Positions 29,729 through 38,289 of a stretch of 64,000 nt of DNA are shown piece by piece. Under the pieces are notes generated by a model. It was not told where the DNA came from. It did no database searches and saw only the letters and a list, made by a program, of their open reading frames with translations. The stretch's first letter is position 1; each line of letters starts with the position of its first letter. Origin of the DNA: Bacteroides timonensis. GTDB taxonomy: Bacteria; Bacteroidota; Bacteroidia; Bacteroidales; Bacteroidaceae. The translations under genes were made by a program, and so were the position numbers. The stretch spans positions 1 through 64,000 of the forward strand of contig NZ_CBVI010000015.1 of the NCBI RefSeq assembly GCF_000513195.1, in the 5' to 3' direction.

Positions 29729-30955
29729 ATGGCGACTGTAAAAGTAAAATTCAGAAAATCATCGGTGGAGGGAAAAGCCGGTACTATCTATTACCAGCTA
29801 TGCCACAAGCAAAGCAACAGGCAGATAACCACCCGAATGCGTGTACTTCCCCATTGGTGGGATGCAGAAAAAGAAACATTCATAGCCGAAGCGGACAACA
29901 ATGGGTTGTCGGCCCGCTACCAACCGCAAATAGAGAAAGACTTGCTATGCATCCGTCAGATTCTATGCGAATGGGACGGAGAAGGAAGAGACTACACTTT
30001 AGCGGATGTCATTGACCGCTTTCGTACTTTGAATGAAAACGGAGACACAGTGCTGTCTTGTTTGGCAACCCTGGTCGGTAAGCTTAAAAACGATGACCGG
30101 TGGGGAAATGCCCGCAATCTCCAACGGGCATCGAACAGCTTCTCCGACTTCCTGGGAGGCTTAGACATACCACTCAAGCAGGTAGACGAAAAACTTGTCA
30201 TGGAGTATGAGCAATGGCTCCGGACACGAAAAGTGAGCAAAAACAGCAGTTCTTTTTATATGCGGACTTTGCGCTCTGCTTATAATAAGGTGATAAGCCA
30301 GAATCAAATGGAACAAACATTTCCTTTTCGGAATGTTTATACCGGTGTGGAGCGCACCCGCAAACGTGCCGTACCCGAAGATATCATGGTTCGTTTACAA
30401 AAACTGGACCTGACACATTCTGCTCCGCTTGCCTTTTCTCGCGACATGTTTATTTTCAGTTATTGCACCCGTGGAATGGCTTTTGTAGACATTGCCTATC
30501 TGAAAAAGGAAGATGTAAGTGGAGGAATACTTAGTTATGTCCGCCATAAGACGGGACAACGCCTCACTGTTCGCATAGAGCCTCTTATTGAAGAGATTAT
30601 CGAGCGCTACGAGCCATTTGTTCACAACAGTCCCTACCTTTTTCCAATTATTACGTCCAATGATCCGGAAGAGGCTTTCCGACAATATCAGACGGCGCTG
30701 GGCTATCATAACCGGAAATTGAAGAAACTGGGGAAGTTGACAGGAGAAAATCTACATCTCTCCTCCTATACCGCAAGGCATAGCTGGGCGACGGTTGCAC
30801 GCAAACACAACGTCCCGTTGTCCGTCATAAGTGCAGGTATGGGACACACTTCAGAGAAGACTACGCTCATATACTTGGATTCTGTAGAAAATTCACTGAT
30901 AGACAAGGCTAATGAAGAGATTTTAGAGGCGTTATGTCGTACCGTTTCTAAGTAA
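29729..30955 (+). CDS. Tyrosine site-specific recombinase of the capsule locus
   Basis: 408 residues. An Arm-type N-terminal domain (about 1-90), a SAM-like core-binding domain (about 105-205) and a C-terminal catalytic domain. Likely catalytic residues: Arg in FSYCTRGMAFVDIAYL, Lys in YVRHKTGQRL, His/Arg in SSYTARHSWATVA, His in GMGHTSEKTT and the Tyr nucleophile in LIYLDS. It stands directly upstream of a segment with inverted repeats and of upxY, the usual place for the invertase that flips a capsule promoter. Its last five codons and stop lie inside the left repeat, so inversion leaves its C-terminus unchanged. Confidence 0.9.
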   Translation: MATVKVKFRKSSVEGKAGTIYYQLCHKQSNRQITTRMRVLPHWWDAEKETFIAEADNNGLSARYQPQIEKDLLCIRQILCEWDGEGRDYTLADVIDRFRTLNENGDTVLSCLATLVGKLKNDDRWGNARNLQRASNSFSDFLGGLDIPLKQVDEKLVMEYEQWLRTRKVSKNSSSFYMRTLRSAYNKVISQNQMEQTFPFRNVYTGVERTRKRAVPEDIMVRLQKLDLTHSAPLAFSRDMFIFSYCTRGMAFVDIAYLKKEDVSGGILSYVRHKTGQRLTVRIEPLIEEIIERYEPFVHNSPYLFPIITSNDPEEAFRQYQTALGYHNRKLKKLGKLTGENLHLSSYTARHSWATVARKHNVPLSVISAGMGHTSEKTTLIYLDSVENSLIDKANEEILEALCRTVSK

Positions 30956-30960
30956 GAAAC
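30939..30960 (+). repeat. Left inverted repeat of the invertible promoter segment
   Basis: 22 bases that match the reverse complement of 31258-31279 perfectly. The core GTTTCT-AAGTA-AGAAAC is a dyad of two 6-base arms around a 5-base centre, the typical design of a tyrosine-recombinase crossover site. It spans the recombinase stop codon. Confidence 0.9.
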
Positions 30961-30975
30961 CTTAAAATTACGGCG

Positions 30976-31007
30976 CAAAGATATAACAAATAAAAGAATA
31001 AAACAAC
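30976..31007 (-). promoter_or_regulatory. Capsule promoter, currently facing away from the operon
   Basis: The minus strand reads GTTG (31007-31004), 20 bases, then TATCTTTG (30983-30976), a full -7 match with a good -33. In this orientation it would make antisense RNA into the 3' end of the recombinase gene. Confidence 0.8.
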
Positions 31008-31200
31008 ATAATACTATAAATATTTGTTTATATTTTACTCTCAAAAAAAATATAAAATATTGATTTTTAAGACAATAAACAATTGCTTATACAAAAAAGA
31101 AATGAATAGATATTTAAAACAGATGCTAATATAGAACTCGATAGATATATTCTAAAAAAATTATCCATACATCGTACCGAATCTACAAAACCTATAAAAA

Positions 31201-31227
31201 TAGGATAAAAAGAGACTCTTTATCCTA
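31201..31227. terminator. Hairpin inside the invertible segment
   Basis: TAGGATAAA (31201-31209) and TTTATCCTA (31219-31227) form a perfect 9-bp stem with a 9-base loop. In the present orientation it could stop transcripts leaking from the recombinase gene. After inversion it would lie upstream of the promoter and not affect the operon. Confidence 0.5.
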
Positions 31228-31257
31228 CAGGACTTCAATGCCTTAAAACGTTGTGCC

Positions 31258-31279
31258 GTTTCTTACTTAGAAACGGTAC
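31258..31279 (-). repeat. Right inverted repeat of the invertible promoter segment
   Basis: Perfect reverse complement of 30939-30960 (22 of 22 bases), with the core GTTTCT-TACTT-AGAAAC. The opposite centre sequence sets the sites in inverted orientation, so recombination would flip the DNA between them rather than delete it. Confidence 0.9.
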
Positions 31280-31299
31280 AATTACAGGGTTACGGATAC

Positions 31300-31320
31300 C
31301 TTCTCCTGGGTCAGGAGAAG
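31300..31320 (+). promoter_or_regulatory. Leader hairpin upstream of upxY
   Basis: CTTCTCCT (31300-31307) and AGGAGAAG (31313-31320) form a perfect 8-bp stem with loop GGGTC. It lies in the 5' leader shared by the operon, about 140 bases before upxY. There is no U run, so a pause or antiterminator-loading site is more likely than an intrinsic terminator. UpxY proteins act on the leaders of their own operons. Confidence 0.55.
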
Positions 31321-31459
31321 TCCCGAGTTCCAAAAATCGACATACAAAACGAAGAATTGGATTAACCTTGCTTGCTGCGCATCAGAGTTGTTTTAAAGAT
31401 CAAAAATACTCAGATACGCAGGAATGGAAGGAACATCTTTTAGGTGAGATACGACAAAT

Positions 31460-31996
31460 ATGGAAGAGGCATCTTCAATAATGCATTGGTATGCATTCAA
31501 AGTCTTTTACAACAAAGTATTTGAGATAGAAGACACGCTGAATAAAGACAAAATCGAGAGCTATATTCCTTGTGAAACAATCCTTATGGAGCGTGGCGGA
31601 GTGAAAAAACACATGCGTAAGCCGATCATTTCCTCCCTTATGTTCTTCCATTCCACAGAGCAACAAGCATTGGCCTTACAGCAGAAGCTGGCAGACCGAG
31701 TTCTACTATATACCCGTCTTGTCAATTGGCAAAAGCTGCCGATAGCTATTCCCGAACGGGAAATGAAAATTTTCATGCTTGTCACTTCCTCCGGAGAGAA
31801 AGGGCTGGACTATTTCGGCGACGTCCCCATGAAGTACAGCACCGGTGAACGGGTGCTTGTTACGGACGGTCCATTCAAGGGAGCAGAAGGCTGTATACAC
31901 CGCATCAAAGGAAATCGTCGCCTGATAGTGGCAATACAAGGTGTGTGTGCGGTGGCAACCGCCTATATTCCCCAATGCTTTCTCAGGAAGATATAA
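31460..31996 (+). CDS. UpxY family transcription antiterminator
   Basis: 178 residues, NusG-like. The N-terminal NGN domain (MHWYAFKVFYNKVFEIED; RKPIISSLMFFHS) and the C-terminal KOW motif (GERVLVTDGPFKGAEGCIH) are clear. UpxY lets RNA polymerase read through early termination in the long capsule operon it heads. ATG at 31481 is an equally good start. It lies downstream of the invertible promoter. No UpxZ gene, the usual trans-acting inhibitor partner, follows; the next gene is the WecA-like transferase. Confidence 0.92.
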   Translation: MEEASSIMHWYAFKVFYNKVFEIEDTLNKDKIESYIPCETILMERGGVKKHMRKPIISSLMFFHSTEQQALALQQKLADRVLLYTRLVNWQKLPIAIPEREMKIFMLVTSSGEKGLDYFGDVPMKYSTGERVLVTDGPFKGAEGCIHRIKGNRRLIVAIQGVCAVATAYIPQCFLRKI

Positions 31997-32041
31997 ATCA
32001 ATACATTTAAACAAGCTCTCACCTAATCAAACCCTTCAGAA

Positions 32042-33145
32042 ATGACAACCTGCTATTTTGAAACTTTGGCGGCATTCGCCGTCAGCTGCCTGCTCAGTGC
32101 AATGATTATTCCCAAGATATCGCTGATAGCTTTCAGGCGGCGACTTTTCGATCCGTTGGATGACCGAAAATTGCATACTACACACATTCCCCGTCTGGGG
32201 GGAGTCGCCTTTTTTCCGTGCATCGCTGTAGCCATTTCGCTCGTCATCGCCTGCCATAATCTTTGCACGGACAGCAACTTGCTCTGTTGGGAACAGTCCA
32301 CCTGCCTGCTTACCCTGTTCAGCAGCCTCTTCATCCTTTACCTGATGGGAATGAAAGACGATCTGATAGGCATGCGCTACCGCGCTAAGTTTGTCATCCA
32401 AACACTTTGCAGCCTTTTATTGGTGGTCTCCGGCTTTTGTTTCGACAATCTCTACGGATTGTTTGGCATACACGAGTTACCCCATTACGTAGGCATACTG
32501 TTCACAGTCTTTATCATTGTCTATATAATGAATGCGATTAATCTTATAGACGGCATCGATGGCCTGGCTTCCGGATTGAGCATGATAGCCTTCTTCGCAT
32601 TCGGTTCCATGTTCGTCTGTCTGTACCAGTGGTTATATGCCTTTATCTCCTTTGCGGCTTTGGGGACACTGATACCGTTCTTCTATTATAATATGTTCGG
32701 GCAGCCTCGTCGCGGTCGGAAAGTGTTCATGGGAGATACCGGCTCATTGACTATCGGTCTGTTGCTGGCTGTAATGGCCATTCATCTCAGCATGTCCGAT
32801 CCCGCCAAGGAAGAACTCTTTCCCGGTGCTATTGTGACGGCTTTCTCCTTCCTGCTGGTGCCGATGCTGGACGTAGTTCGGGTAGTGCTTCACCGCCTGC
32901 GCAACCATCAACCTCCGTTTCTCCCCGACAAAAATCATATCCACCATAAATTCATCGCCCTGGGCATGTCTCAACATCAGGCACTCTGCTTCATCCTGAG
33001 TATCGCCTGGCTTTTTATTATTGCCAATACACTCTTAGCCTCTTACCTGTCCGTCACCGTACTGTTCCTGCTGGACGTAGCGGTATGGACAGCGATGCAC
33101 TTCTACATCACAGCAAAAATTACAAAAAAACACCCAAGAAATTAA
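32042..33145 (+). CDS. Undecaprenyl-phosphate sugar-1-phosphate transferase (WecA/MraY family)
   Basis: 367 residues with about ten membrane helices. Diagnostic motifs are NAINLIDGIDGLASGLSM (active-site Asp), KVFMGDTGSLTIGLLLA and the histidine-rich cytoplasmic loop PDKNHIHHKFIALGMS. It moves a HexNAc-1-phosphate (GlcNAc-1-P or similar) to undecaprenyl phosphate, the first step of repeat-unit assembly. It is the first biosynthetic gene after upxY, 45 bases downstream. Confidence 0.92.
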   Translation: MTTCYFETLAAFAVSCLLSAMIIPKISLIAFRRRLFDPLDDRKLHTTHIPRLGGVAFFPCIAVAISLVIACHNLCTDSNLLCWEQSTCLLTLFSSLFILYLMGMKDDLIGMRYRAKFVIQTLCSLLLVVSGFCFDNLYGLFGIHELPHYVGILFTVFIIVYIMNAINLIDGIDGLASGLSMIAFFAFGSMFVCLYQWLYAFISFAALGTLIPFFYYNMFGQPRRGRKVFMGDTGSLTIGLLLAVMAIHLSMSDPAKEELFPGAIVTAFSFLLVPMLDVVRVVLHRLRNHQPPFLPDKNHIHHKFIALGMSQHQALCFILSIAWLFIIANTLLASYLSVTVLFLLDVAVWTAMHFYITAKITKKHPRN

Positions 33146-33180
33146 TACTTCATATTTCTATTTTATATTAAAATTAAAAC

Positions 33181-33975
33181 ATGAAAAATCATCTTTTATA
33201 CTTGCTATTGTCGTTGGTATTGCTCTCATCGTGCAACACATCGAAAGAGATAATCTATTTTCAGGACGTGGAGGTAAACAGCCCCGAAGCGGTAACCCCA
33301 CCCCAGGACATCACCGTTCAACCCAAGGATCAGATATCCATCGTAGTGTCGAGCAAGGACCCCGAACTGGCGGCTTTGTTCAACCTAACCCGCGTGCAGC
33401 AGAGAGTTGGCTCCACAGGACTGAACAACAGTAACAACAACGGAGAAATTTCCGGATATACGCTTGACGACAAAGGCGCCATCGACTTTCCCGTATTGGG
33501 AAGCCTCACCATAGCGGGTATGACCCGGAGCCAGATTGCCGCATTGGTAAAACAAAGACTGAAGGAAGAGAACCTGGTAAACGACCCGGTGGTCACCGTG
33601 GAGTTTATGAACCTCAGCTTCTCCGTCCTGGGCGAAGTGAAGACTCCCGGGAAATACAGTATCTCGAAAGACTATATAACCTTGCTGGAAGCTATCAGCA
33701 TGGCCGGTGACCTTACCATCTACGGCAAGCGGGATGCCATCTTCGTGATCCGTGAAGAAAAAGGAGAACGGGTGACGCACTGGGTGGATCTCCGTTCCTG
33801 CGATTTATTCAAATCTCCCGTTTATTACCTGAAACAAAACGACGTGGTGTATGTGCAGCCCAACAAGGTACGCGCCGGACAATCCACACTGAATGAAAAC
33901 AGCGTGAAGAGCGTAGGATTATGGATTAGCATAGGATCATTCCTCACCTCTCTGGGTGTATTACTGTTTAAATAA
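33181..33975 (+). CDS. Polysaccharide export lipoprotein (Wza family)
   Basis: 264 residues. Lipoprotein signal YLLLSLVLLSSC with Cys at about 19. A Poly_export domain follows (about 40-130; PPQDITVQPKDQISIVVSSK), then a SLBB domain (about 140-220; SFSVLGEVKTPGKYSISKDY). The C-terminal helix LWISIGSFLTSLGVLLF would form the outer-membrane pore. It forms the capsule exit channel and works with the Wzc-like kinase whose gene begins 12 bases later. Confidence 0.93.
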   Translation: MKNHLLYLLLSLVLLSSCNTSKEIIYFQDVEVNSPEAVTPPQDITVQPKDQISIVVSSKDPELAALFNLTRVQQRVGSTGLNNSNNNGEISGYTLDDKGAIDFPVLGSLTIAGMTRSQIAALVKQRLKEENLVNDPVVTVEFMNLSFSVLGEVKTPGKYSISKDYITLLEAISMAGDLTIYGKRDAIFVIREEKGERVTHWVDLRSCDLFKSPVYYLKQNDVVYVQPNKVRAGQSTLNENSVKSVGLWISIGSFLTSLGVLLFK

Positions 33976-33987
33976 TTACTTATTGTT

Positions 33988-36375
33988 ATGATTGAAAAGA
34001 AAACACTTGCCGGCAAACCCACTGATGATTTTATACGGATACAGGATCTGTGGAGCATGTTTGTTCCCAAGTGGTACTGGTTCGCTATCTCCCTATTCAT
34101 TACCCTGACTATAGCGGTGTTGTACCTGCTGAGTACTCCTCCTATTTACACCCGTACCGCTGCCATTCTCGTCAAGGACAACTCGAAAAGCAGTTCTTCT
34201 ACCGGCGTGACGAGCGATTTTTCCGATTTGGGTATCTTCAAGTCCAATACCAACATCAACAACGAGTTGCTGACATTAAAATCGCCCACACTGATGACGG
34301 AGGTGGTCAACCGGTTGGGATTGAATGAAACCTTCACCATCCGCAAAGGATTAAAGAACGTAGATTTGTACAAGGTATCCCCTGTCACCATTACCTTCTG
34401 CGACAAGGTAGAAACTCCATTAAGCTTCAACATCAAGTTCCTTTCAAAAGAAGCGTTTGCCATTTCCGAACTTGAAATATCGGGAGAAGACACAGGGGAA
34501 ACACTCTCCGCCCAAATGGGCGACTCCATACAGACCCCTGCCGGAATCATGATCATATCCCCTACACAAGAGTTTACCGACGCTTTTATAGGCACATCTA
34601 TCCGGTACGTCCGGGGAAGCGTGCGCGCTGCCGTCGATACCTATGCAAATGCATTGGTCGCTGAATTGGGTAACGAAGATGCCACTATCATCAACCTCAG
34701 CATCAATGACACTTCCATCCGGAAAGCGGAAGACATCCTGAATACCCTGATCGAGGTTTATAATGAGAACTGGATTCGGGACAAAAACCAGATTGCCGTC
34801 AGCACCTCGCAGTTCATTAGCGACCGCCTGGGCGTGATAGAGAGCGAATTGGGCCATGTAGACGAAAATATCTCCAGCTACAAAAGCGAGCACTTGCTAC
34901 CCGACGTACAGGCGGCATCCAGTCTCTACATGGCGCAGTCCGCTGAGAACAAGAAAGAACTGTCAACGCTGAACAACCAGCTCTCCACCGCCCAATATAT
35001 CCGCAGAGAACTGAACACAAAACAGTTGGACCAAACGCTGTCCGCCAATTCAGGCATCGTCAGCGCCAATATAGAAACGCAGATCAGTGAATATAACAAT
35101 CTGGTGCTGGATCGCAACCGATTGATAGCCAACAGTAGCGAAAAAAATCCGTTGGTAAAAAACATGGCCAGTTCCCTACAGAGTATGCAACGAACCATCA
35201 TCCAGTCGGTCGATAATCTGATTGTTTCACTGAATACCCAAATACGTAGTCTCCGCCGTCAGGAAGAGGCTACCACTAACCGGCTGGCATCCAACCCGAA
35301 CCAGGCAAAGTATTTACTGTCAGTAGAACGCCAGCAGAAAGTAAAGGAAGAACTTTATCTCTATCTGCTACAAAAGCGTGAAGAAAACGAACTCTCACAA
35401 GCATTTACCGCCTACAACACCCGCCTGATTACCGCTCCGCGCGGCAGTATGTTTCCTACCGCTCCCCGCAAGATGAATATCCTGTTGGTGGCATTTGCCG
35501 TAGGATTACTGGTTCCGGCAGTAGGCATCTTCATGAAGGAGAACATGAATACCAAAGTACGCGGTCGGAAGGATCTGGAAAATCTGAGCATCCCATTCAT
35601 AGGCGAGATTCCCCAATACTCCGGCACAAAGAAAAAATGGTGGGAATTCAAGCACCGGAAGCGGCAGGACATGAAAACCATAGTGGTGAATGAGGGCAAT
35701 CGCAACATCATCAACGAGGCATTCCGTGTGTTACGTTCCAACATGGATTTCATGGCAAACAAAGACAACAACCAACATGTTTTCGTATTGACCTCATTCA
35801 ATCCCGGCAGTGGAAAAAGTTTCCTGGCCATAAACATCGCCATAAGCTTCGCTATCAAAAAGAAGAAAATCCTAGTCATTGACGGAGACCTCCGGCACAG
35901 AACCGTCTCTTCTTATGTTGATTCTCCGAACAAGGGATTAAGCGACTACCTGAACAATCAGATTGAAGACTGGAAGGAAATCATAGTTTCCTACAAGGGA
36001 TACACGAACCTGCACATCCTGCCCATCGGAACAGTACCTCCCAATCCAACGGAACTACTGGAAGACAGCAAGTTGGCTATGCTGATAGAGGCATTAAGAC
36101 CGGAATATGATTATATCTTCATAGACTGTCCTCCTGTTGACATCGTAGCCGACGCACAAATTATTGAAAAATGGGCGGATCGCACCATTTTCGTAGTCCG
36201 CTCCGGCTTGCTGGACCGGTCCATGCTTTCCGAACTGGAAAATATGTATACCGGAAAACGATTTAAAAACCTCTCCATGATACTGAACGGAACTGAAAGT
36301 ATCGGAGGACGTTACGGCTATCGCTACAGATACCATTACGGTTATGCTTCCTATTATGGCAGTAAAGATAAATAA
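33988..36375 (+). CDS. Wzc-type polysaccharide co-polymerase and tyrosine autokinase
   Basis: 795 residues. Two membrane helices (about 34-52 and 500-520) bracket a periplasmic Wzz domain with long coiled coils. The cytoplasmic BY-kinase has Walker A FNPGSGKSFLAINIAI, Walker A' ILVIDGDLRHRT and Walker B YDYIFIDCPPVD. It ends in a tyrosine cluster RYGYRYRYHYGYASYYG, the autophosphorylation tail. Cycling of this tail controls chain length and export. The predicted phosphatase gene follows 5 bases later. Confidence 0.94.
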   Translation: MIEKKTLAGKPTDDFIRIQDLWSMFVPKWYWFAISLFITLTIAVLYLLSTPPIYTRTAAILVKDNSKSSSSTGVTSDFSDLGIFKSNTNINNELLTLKSPTLMTEVVNRLGLNETFTIRKGLKNVDLYKVSPVTITFCDKVETPLSFNIKFLSKEAFAISELEISGEDTGETLSAQMGDSIQTPAGIMIISPTQEFTDAFIGTSIRYVRGSVRAAVDTYANALVAELGNEDATIINLSINDTSIRKAEDILNTLIEVYNENWIRDKNQIAVSTSQFISDRLGVIESELGHVDENISSYKSEHLLPDVQAASSLYMAQSAENKKELSTLNNQLSTAQYIRRELNTKQLDQTLSANSGIVSANIETQISEYNNLVLDRNRLIANSSEKNPLVKNMASSLQSMQRTIIQSVDNLIVSLNTQIRSLRRQEEATTNRLASNPNQAKYLLSVERQQKVKEELYLYLLQKREENELSQAFTAYNTRLITAPRGSMFPTAPRKMNILLVAFAVGLLVPAVGIFMKENMNTKVRGRKDLENLSIPFIGEIPQYSGTKKKWWEFKHRKRQDMKTIVVNEGNRNIINEAFRVLRSNMDFMANKDNNQHVFVLTSFNPGSGKSFLAINIAISFAIKKKKILVIDGDLRHRTVSSYVDSPNKGLSDYLNNQIEDWKEIIVSYKGYTNLHILPIGTVPPNPTELLEDSKLAMLIEALRPEYDYIFIDCPPVDIVADAQIIEKWADRTIFVVRSGLLDRSMLSELENMYTGKRFKNLSMILNGTESIGGRYGYRYRYHYGYASYYGSKDK

Positions 36376-36380
36376 AACTC

Positions 36381-37130
36381 ATGTGGCCATTTTCTAAATC
36401 CCAGCCCGTCGCGGCAAGCGGCATCCTTTGCGAAATGAACGACTACCACTCCCACATATTGCCCGGGGTGGACGATGGCGTGAAGACAATGAACGAGTCA
36501 CTTCAGATTCTTGCGGAGATGAAACACCAAGGAGTCCGCAAAGTGTGGTTTACTCCCCATATCATGGAAGATATACCCAATACCAATGCCGGGCTGAGAG
36601 AACGATTTCAAGAATTGAAAGAAAAATTCCGGAAGCCGGAAGATACCTATCTCGGCACGGTGGAACTGAATCTGGCCGCTGAATACATGATGGACAGCCT
36701 CTTCGCGGAGCGTCTTGAGGCCGACGACCTGCTTCCGATCTACGAAGGCGGTTGCCGGTATCTGCTGGTTGAAACCACCGGTTTCACTCCGCCGATGAAC
36801 CTGCTGCCTGTCCTGAAACGCATTCAGACGAAGGGCTACCGGCCTTTACTGGCACACCCCGAACGCTATCTGTATATGGGTACGTCCTACTACTGTATGT
36901 TGAAGCAAGAACAGGTTGCTTTCCAGTTGAACCTTCCGTCACTGACGGGAGCATACGGCACGTATATACAAAAAAAGGCCGTATCCCTGCTGAAAGCAGG
37001 GATGTACGACCTGACAGGAACCGATATGCATTCTTCAAAACATTTCAAAGAATGGCTCGGAACACGGATTGACAGTCGAGACAGGGACATGCTTTGGGCA
37101 CACTTCCCGGCATGTCGCGATGGCCTCTGA
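36381..37130 (+). CDS. CpsB/CapC-type tyrosine phosphatase (PHP domain)
   Basis: 249 residues. The PHP metal site is seen in NDYHSHILPGVDDGVKTMNE, VWFTPHIMED, LLAHPERYLYM and LTGTDMHSS. It probably dephosphorylates the Wzc-like tail. Length is normal. Its last 86 bases overlap, antisense, the 3' end of the amidase gene, an unusually deep convergent overlap. After LTGTDMHSS the C-terminal 25 or so residues look less conserved, so the overlap may have reshaped the tail. Confidence 0.9.
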   Translation: MWPFSKSQPVAASGILCEMNDYHSHILPGVDDGVKTMNESLQILAEMKHQGVRKVWFTPHIMEDIPNTNAGLRERFQELKEKFRKPEDTYLGTVELNLAAEYMMDSLFAERLEADDLLPIYEGGCRYLLVETTGFTPPMNLLPVLKRIQTKGYRPLLAHPERYLYMGTSYYCMLKQEQVAFQLNLPSLTGAYGTYIQKKAVSLLKAGMYDLTGTDMHSSKHFKEWLGTRIDSRDRDMLWAHFPACRDGL

Positions 37131-37563
37131 GCTGCGCCTTCGGGAAGAGTTTCAGCAACTTTGTCAGAAGCTGTTCCAAGTGCTCGAACTGCTCCGGGGT
37201 AAGCGTGTCAGCGGGATGTCCTTCCGAGTCCAGTCCGCCTTCATAGCATACACCGATGGAGCACCGGTTGAAGGGACGGCAGTGGGCACCCACTTCGAGC
37301 AACCGGCGGTGTCGGCTGACGGTGCCGTCACGACGGACATAAAAGTGATAACCGATAGTACGAAACCCACGGGCACGATGGTCGCGCAAGAGTCGCTCCA
37401 CGGAATAGTCGCAGTTACAACGGGTAGCGGAACAATGCAGAATGATGTAGCGTACCGAATCGGTAGAATCCATCATCAGCCCGCTCTCCACCCCGGTGAG
37501 GAGTTCGCGCTCGTTAAGCACTTCATCCCCGCCTACGGTCATGGGAAATGTTTCCTGTATCAT
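37045..37563 (-). CDS. N-acetylmuramoyl-L-alanine amidase, T7-lysozyme type
   Basis: 172 residues from the ATG at 37563, which overlaps the TGA of the smalltalk gene as ATGA and suggests coupled translation; internal Met starts are possible. Zinc ligands are His in YIILHCSAT, His in LRGHRDMPGS and Cys in PKACPCLD, and the KACP motif carries the catalytic Lys of T7 lysozyme. No signal peptide is visible. It cleaves the MurNAc-L-Ala bond. The family recurs beside smalltalk and HU-like genes at Bacteroides capsule loci, with no proven role. Confidence 0.9.
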   Translation of the reverse strand: MIQETFPMTVGGDEVLNERELLTGVESGLMMDSTDSVRYIILHCSATRCNCDYSVERLLRDHRARGFRTIGYHFYVRRDGTVSRHRRLLEVGAHCRPFNRCSIGVCYEGGLDSEGHPADTLTPEQFEHLEQLLTKLLKLFPKAQLRGHRDMPGSVPKACPCLDCQSVFRAIL

Positions 37564-37694
37564 GGCAGTATACATTCTACGATGGTTGAACAACTGGTCA
37601 CGCCCAGTGCCGTGAGAGCTGCGATGGCTGCCTGAATGATGGCATTGAGCAGGGATACCCAGGTGATTTTATTCTTTTTTACAGAGTCAGACAT
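37560..37694 (-). CDS. Smalltalk family small protein
   Basis: 44 residues (starts MSDSVKKNKITWVSLLNAII, ends VECILP). A short basic N-terminus is followed by a hydrophobic helix (about 11-34) and then TSCSTI. I recognise it as the Bacteroidales smalltalk protein, nearly always found just upstream of a capsule-locus amidase. Its stop overlaps the amidase start (ATGA). One membrane span beside an endolysin-like enzyme resembles a holin-endolysin pair, but this is an inference. The function is unknown. Confidence 0.85.
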   Translation of the reverse strand: MSDSVKKNKITWVSLLNAIIQAAIAALTALGVTSCSTIVECILP

Positions 37695-37751
37695 GTGAAT
37701 TATGAATTACAAATTACGAATTTTTAATCTCCAACGCTTCCGGCGTTAGAT

Positions 37752-38255
37752 TCACCCCAGCGGGTTTTCATCCAATCCTCCACCTCCGGGATTGTCGCTT
37801 CCGCCTTCATCATCCACGTCACCCGGGTCGGAGGAATTCACCTGCTTGATGACGTTTCCTTCCTTGTCGTAGCAGGTAATGTTGATGGAGGCTCCCTTCA
37901 GTTCCTGCTTGATGGTGGTACTGGGGGTGAAGATAACCTTGCGGGTGGTGATGAGTCCCGAACTCACATCCTCCACTTTGGCCACCGCCGCGGCTTGCAG
38001 GCCGAAGCGCATGGTACCCAGTCCGGGCACAGCGACAGAGTGCCCCTCGGTGGCCCATGCCTTGATGACTTCGCCAATAGCTTGCCAGGAGGCGTTAAGG
38101 GTTCCCTTCGGAATCCCCGACCGGATGGAGGCTTCGGATACTACTTTTTCCTGCTTCAGCGTGCTGTAGATTTCAGCCTGCATGATGAAGCGATATTCCC
38201 CCTTTGAGGGGCCTACCGCCAGTTTGGTCTGACGGGCTTTTACTTTGATTCCCAT
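37752..38255 (-). CDS. HU-like (HU-HIG) DNA-binding protein
   Basis: 167 residues. A variant HU fold: N-terminal strands (KVKARQTKLAVGPSKGEYRF), helices about 30-70 (VSEASIRSGIPKGTLNASWQ), the beta-arm region around 75-110 (VAVPGLGTMRFGLQAAA), and an acidic Gly/Asp-rich tail (GDVDDEGGSDNPGGGG). The tail is longer than in classical HU (about 90 residues). It probably bends or coats DNA in this module. A strong inverted repeat lies 35 bases upstream of its start. Confidence 0.87.
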   Translation of the reverse strand: MGIKVKARQTKLAVGPSKGEYRFIMQAEIYSTLKQEKVVSEASIRSGIPKGTLNASWQAIGEVIKAWATEGHSVAVPGLGTMRFGLQAAAVAKVEDVSSGLITTRKVIFTPSTTIKQELKGASINITCYDKEGNVIKQVNSSDPGDVDDEGGSDNPGGGGLDENPLG

Positions 38256-38289
38256 AATCTCAATAAAATTTAGTTAATAATGATGAGTG

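Larger units (their letters stand above)
30961..31257. promoter_or_regulatory. Invertible promoter segment, OFF orientation
   Basis: 297 bases, very AT-rich, without a gene, enclosed by perfect 22-bp inverted repeats. Its only exact TAnnTTTG box lies on the minus strand near the left end and points into the recombinase gene. No good plus-strand promoter is seen; the best, AATATTTG at 31019, has one mismatch and no -33 element. Inversion would place the -7 box at about 31235-31242 on the plus strand, aimed at upxY. Confidence 0.85.

Noticed and set aside
29729-30955. Recombinase as the integrase of a large integrated element covering the capsule locus
   Set aside because: No tRNA or direct-repeat attachment sites were seen, and the inverted repeats beside it fit a promoter invertase.
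31251-31481. 76-codon plus-strand frame in the capsule leader
   Set aside because: It begins inside the right inverted repeat, covers the hairpin and overlaps upxY; its peptide has no protein-like pattern.
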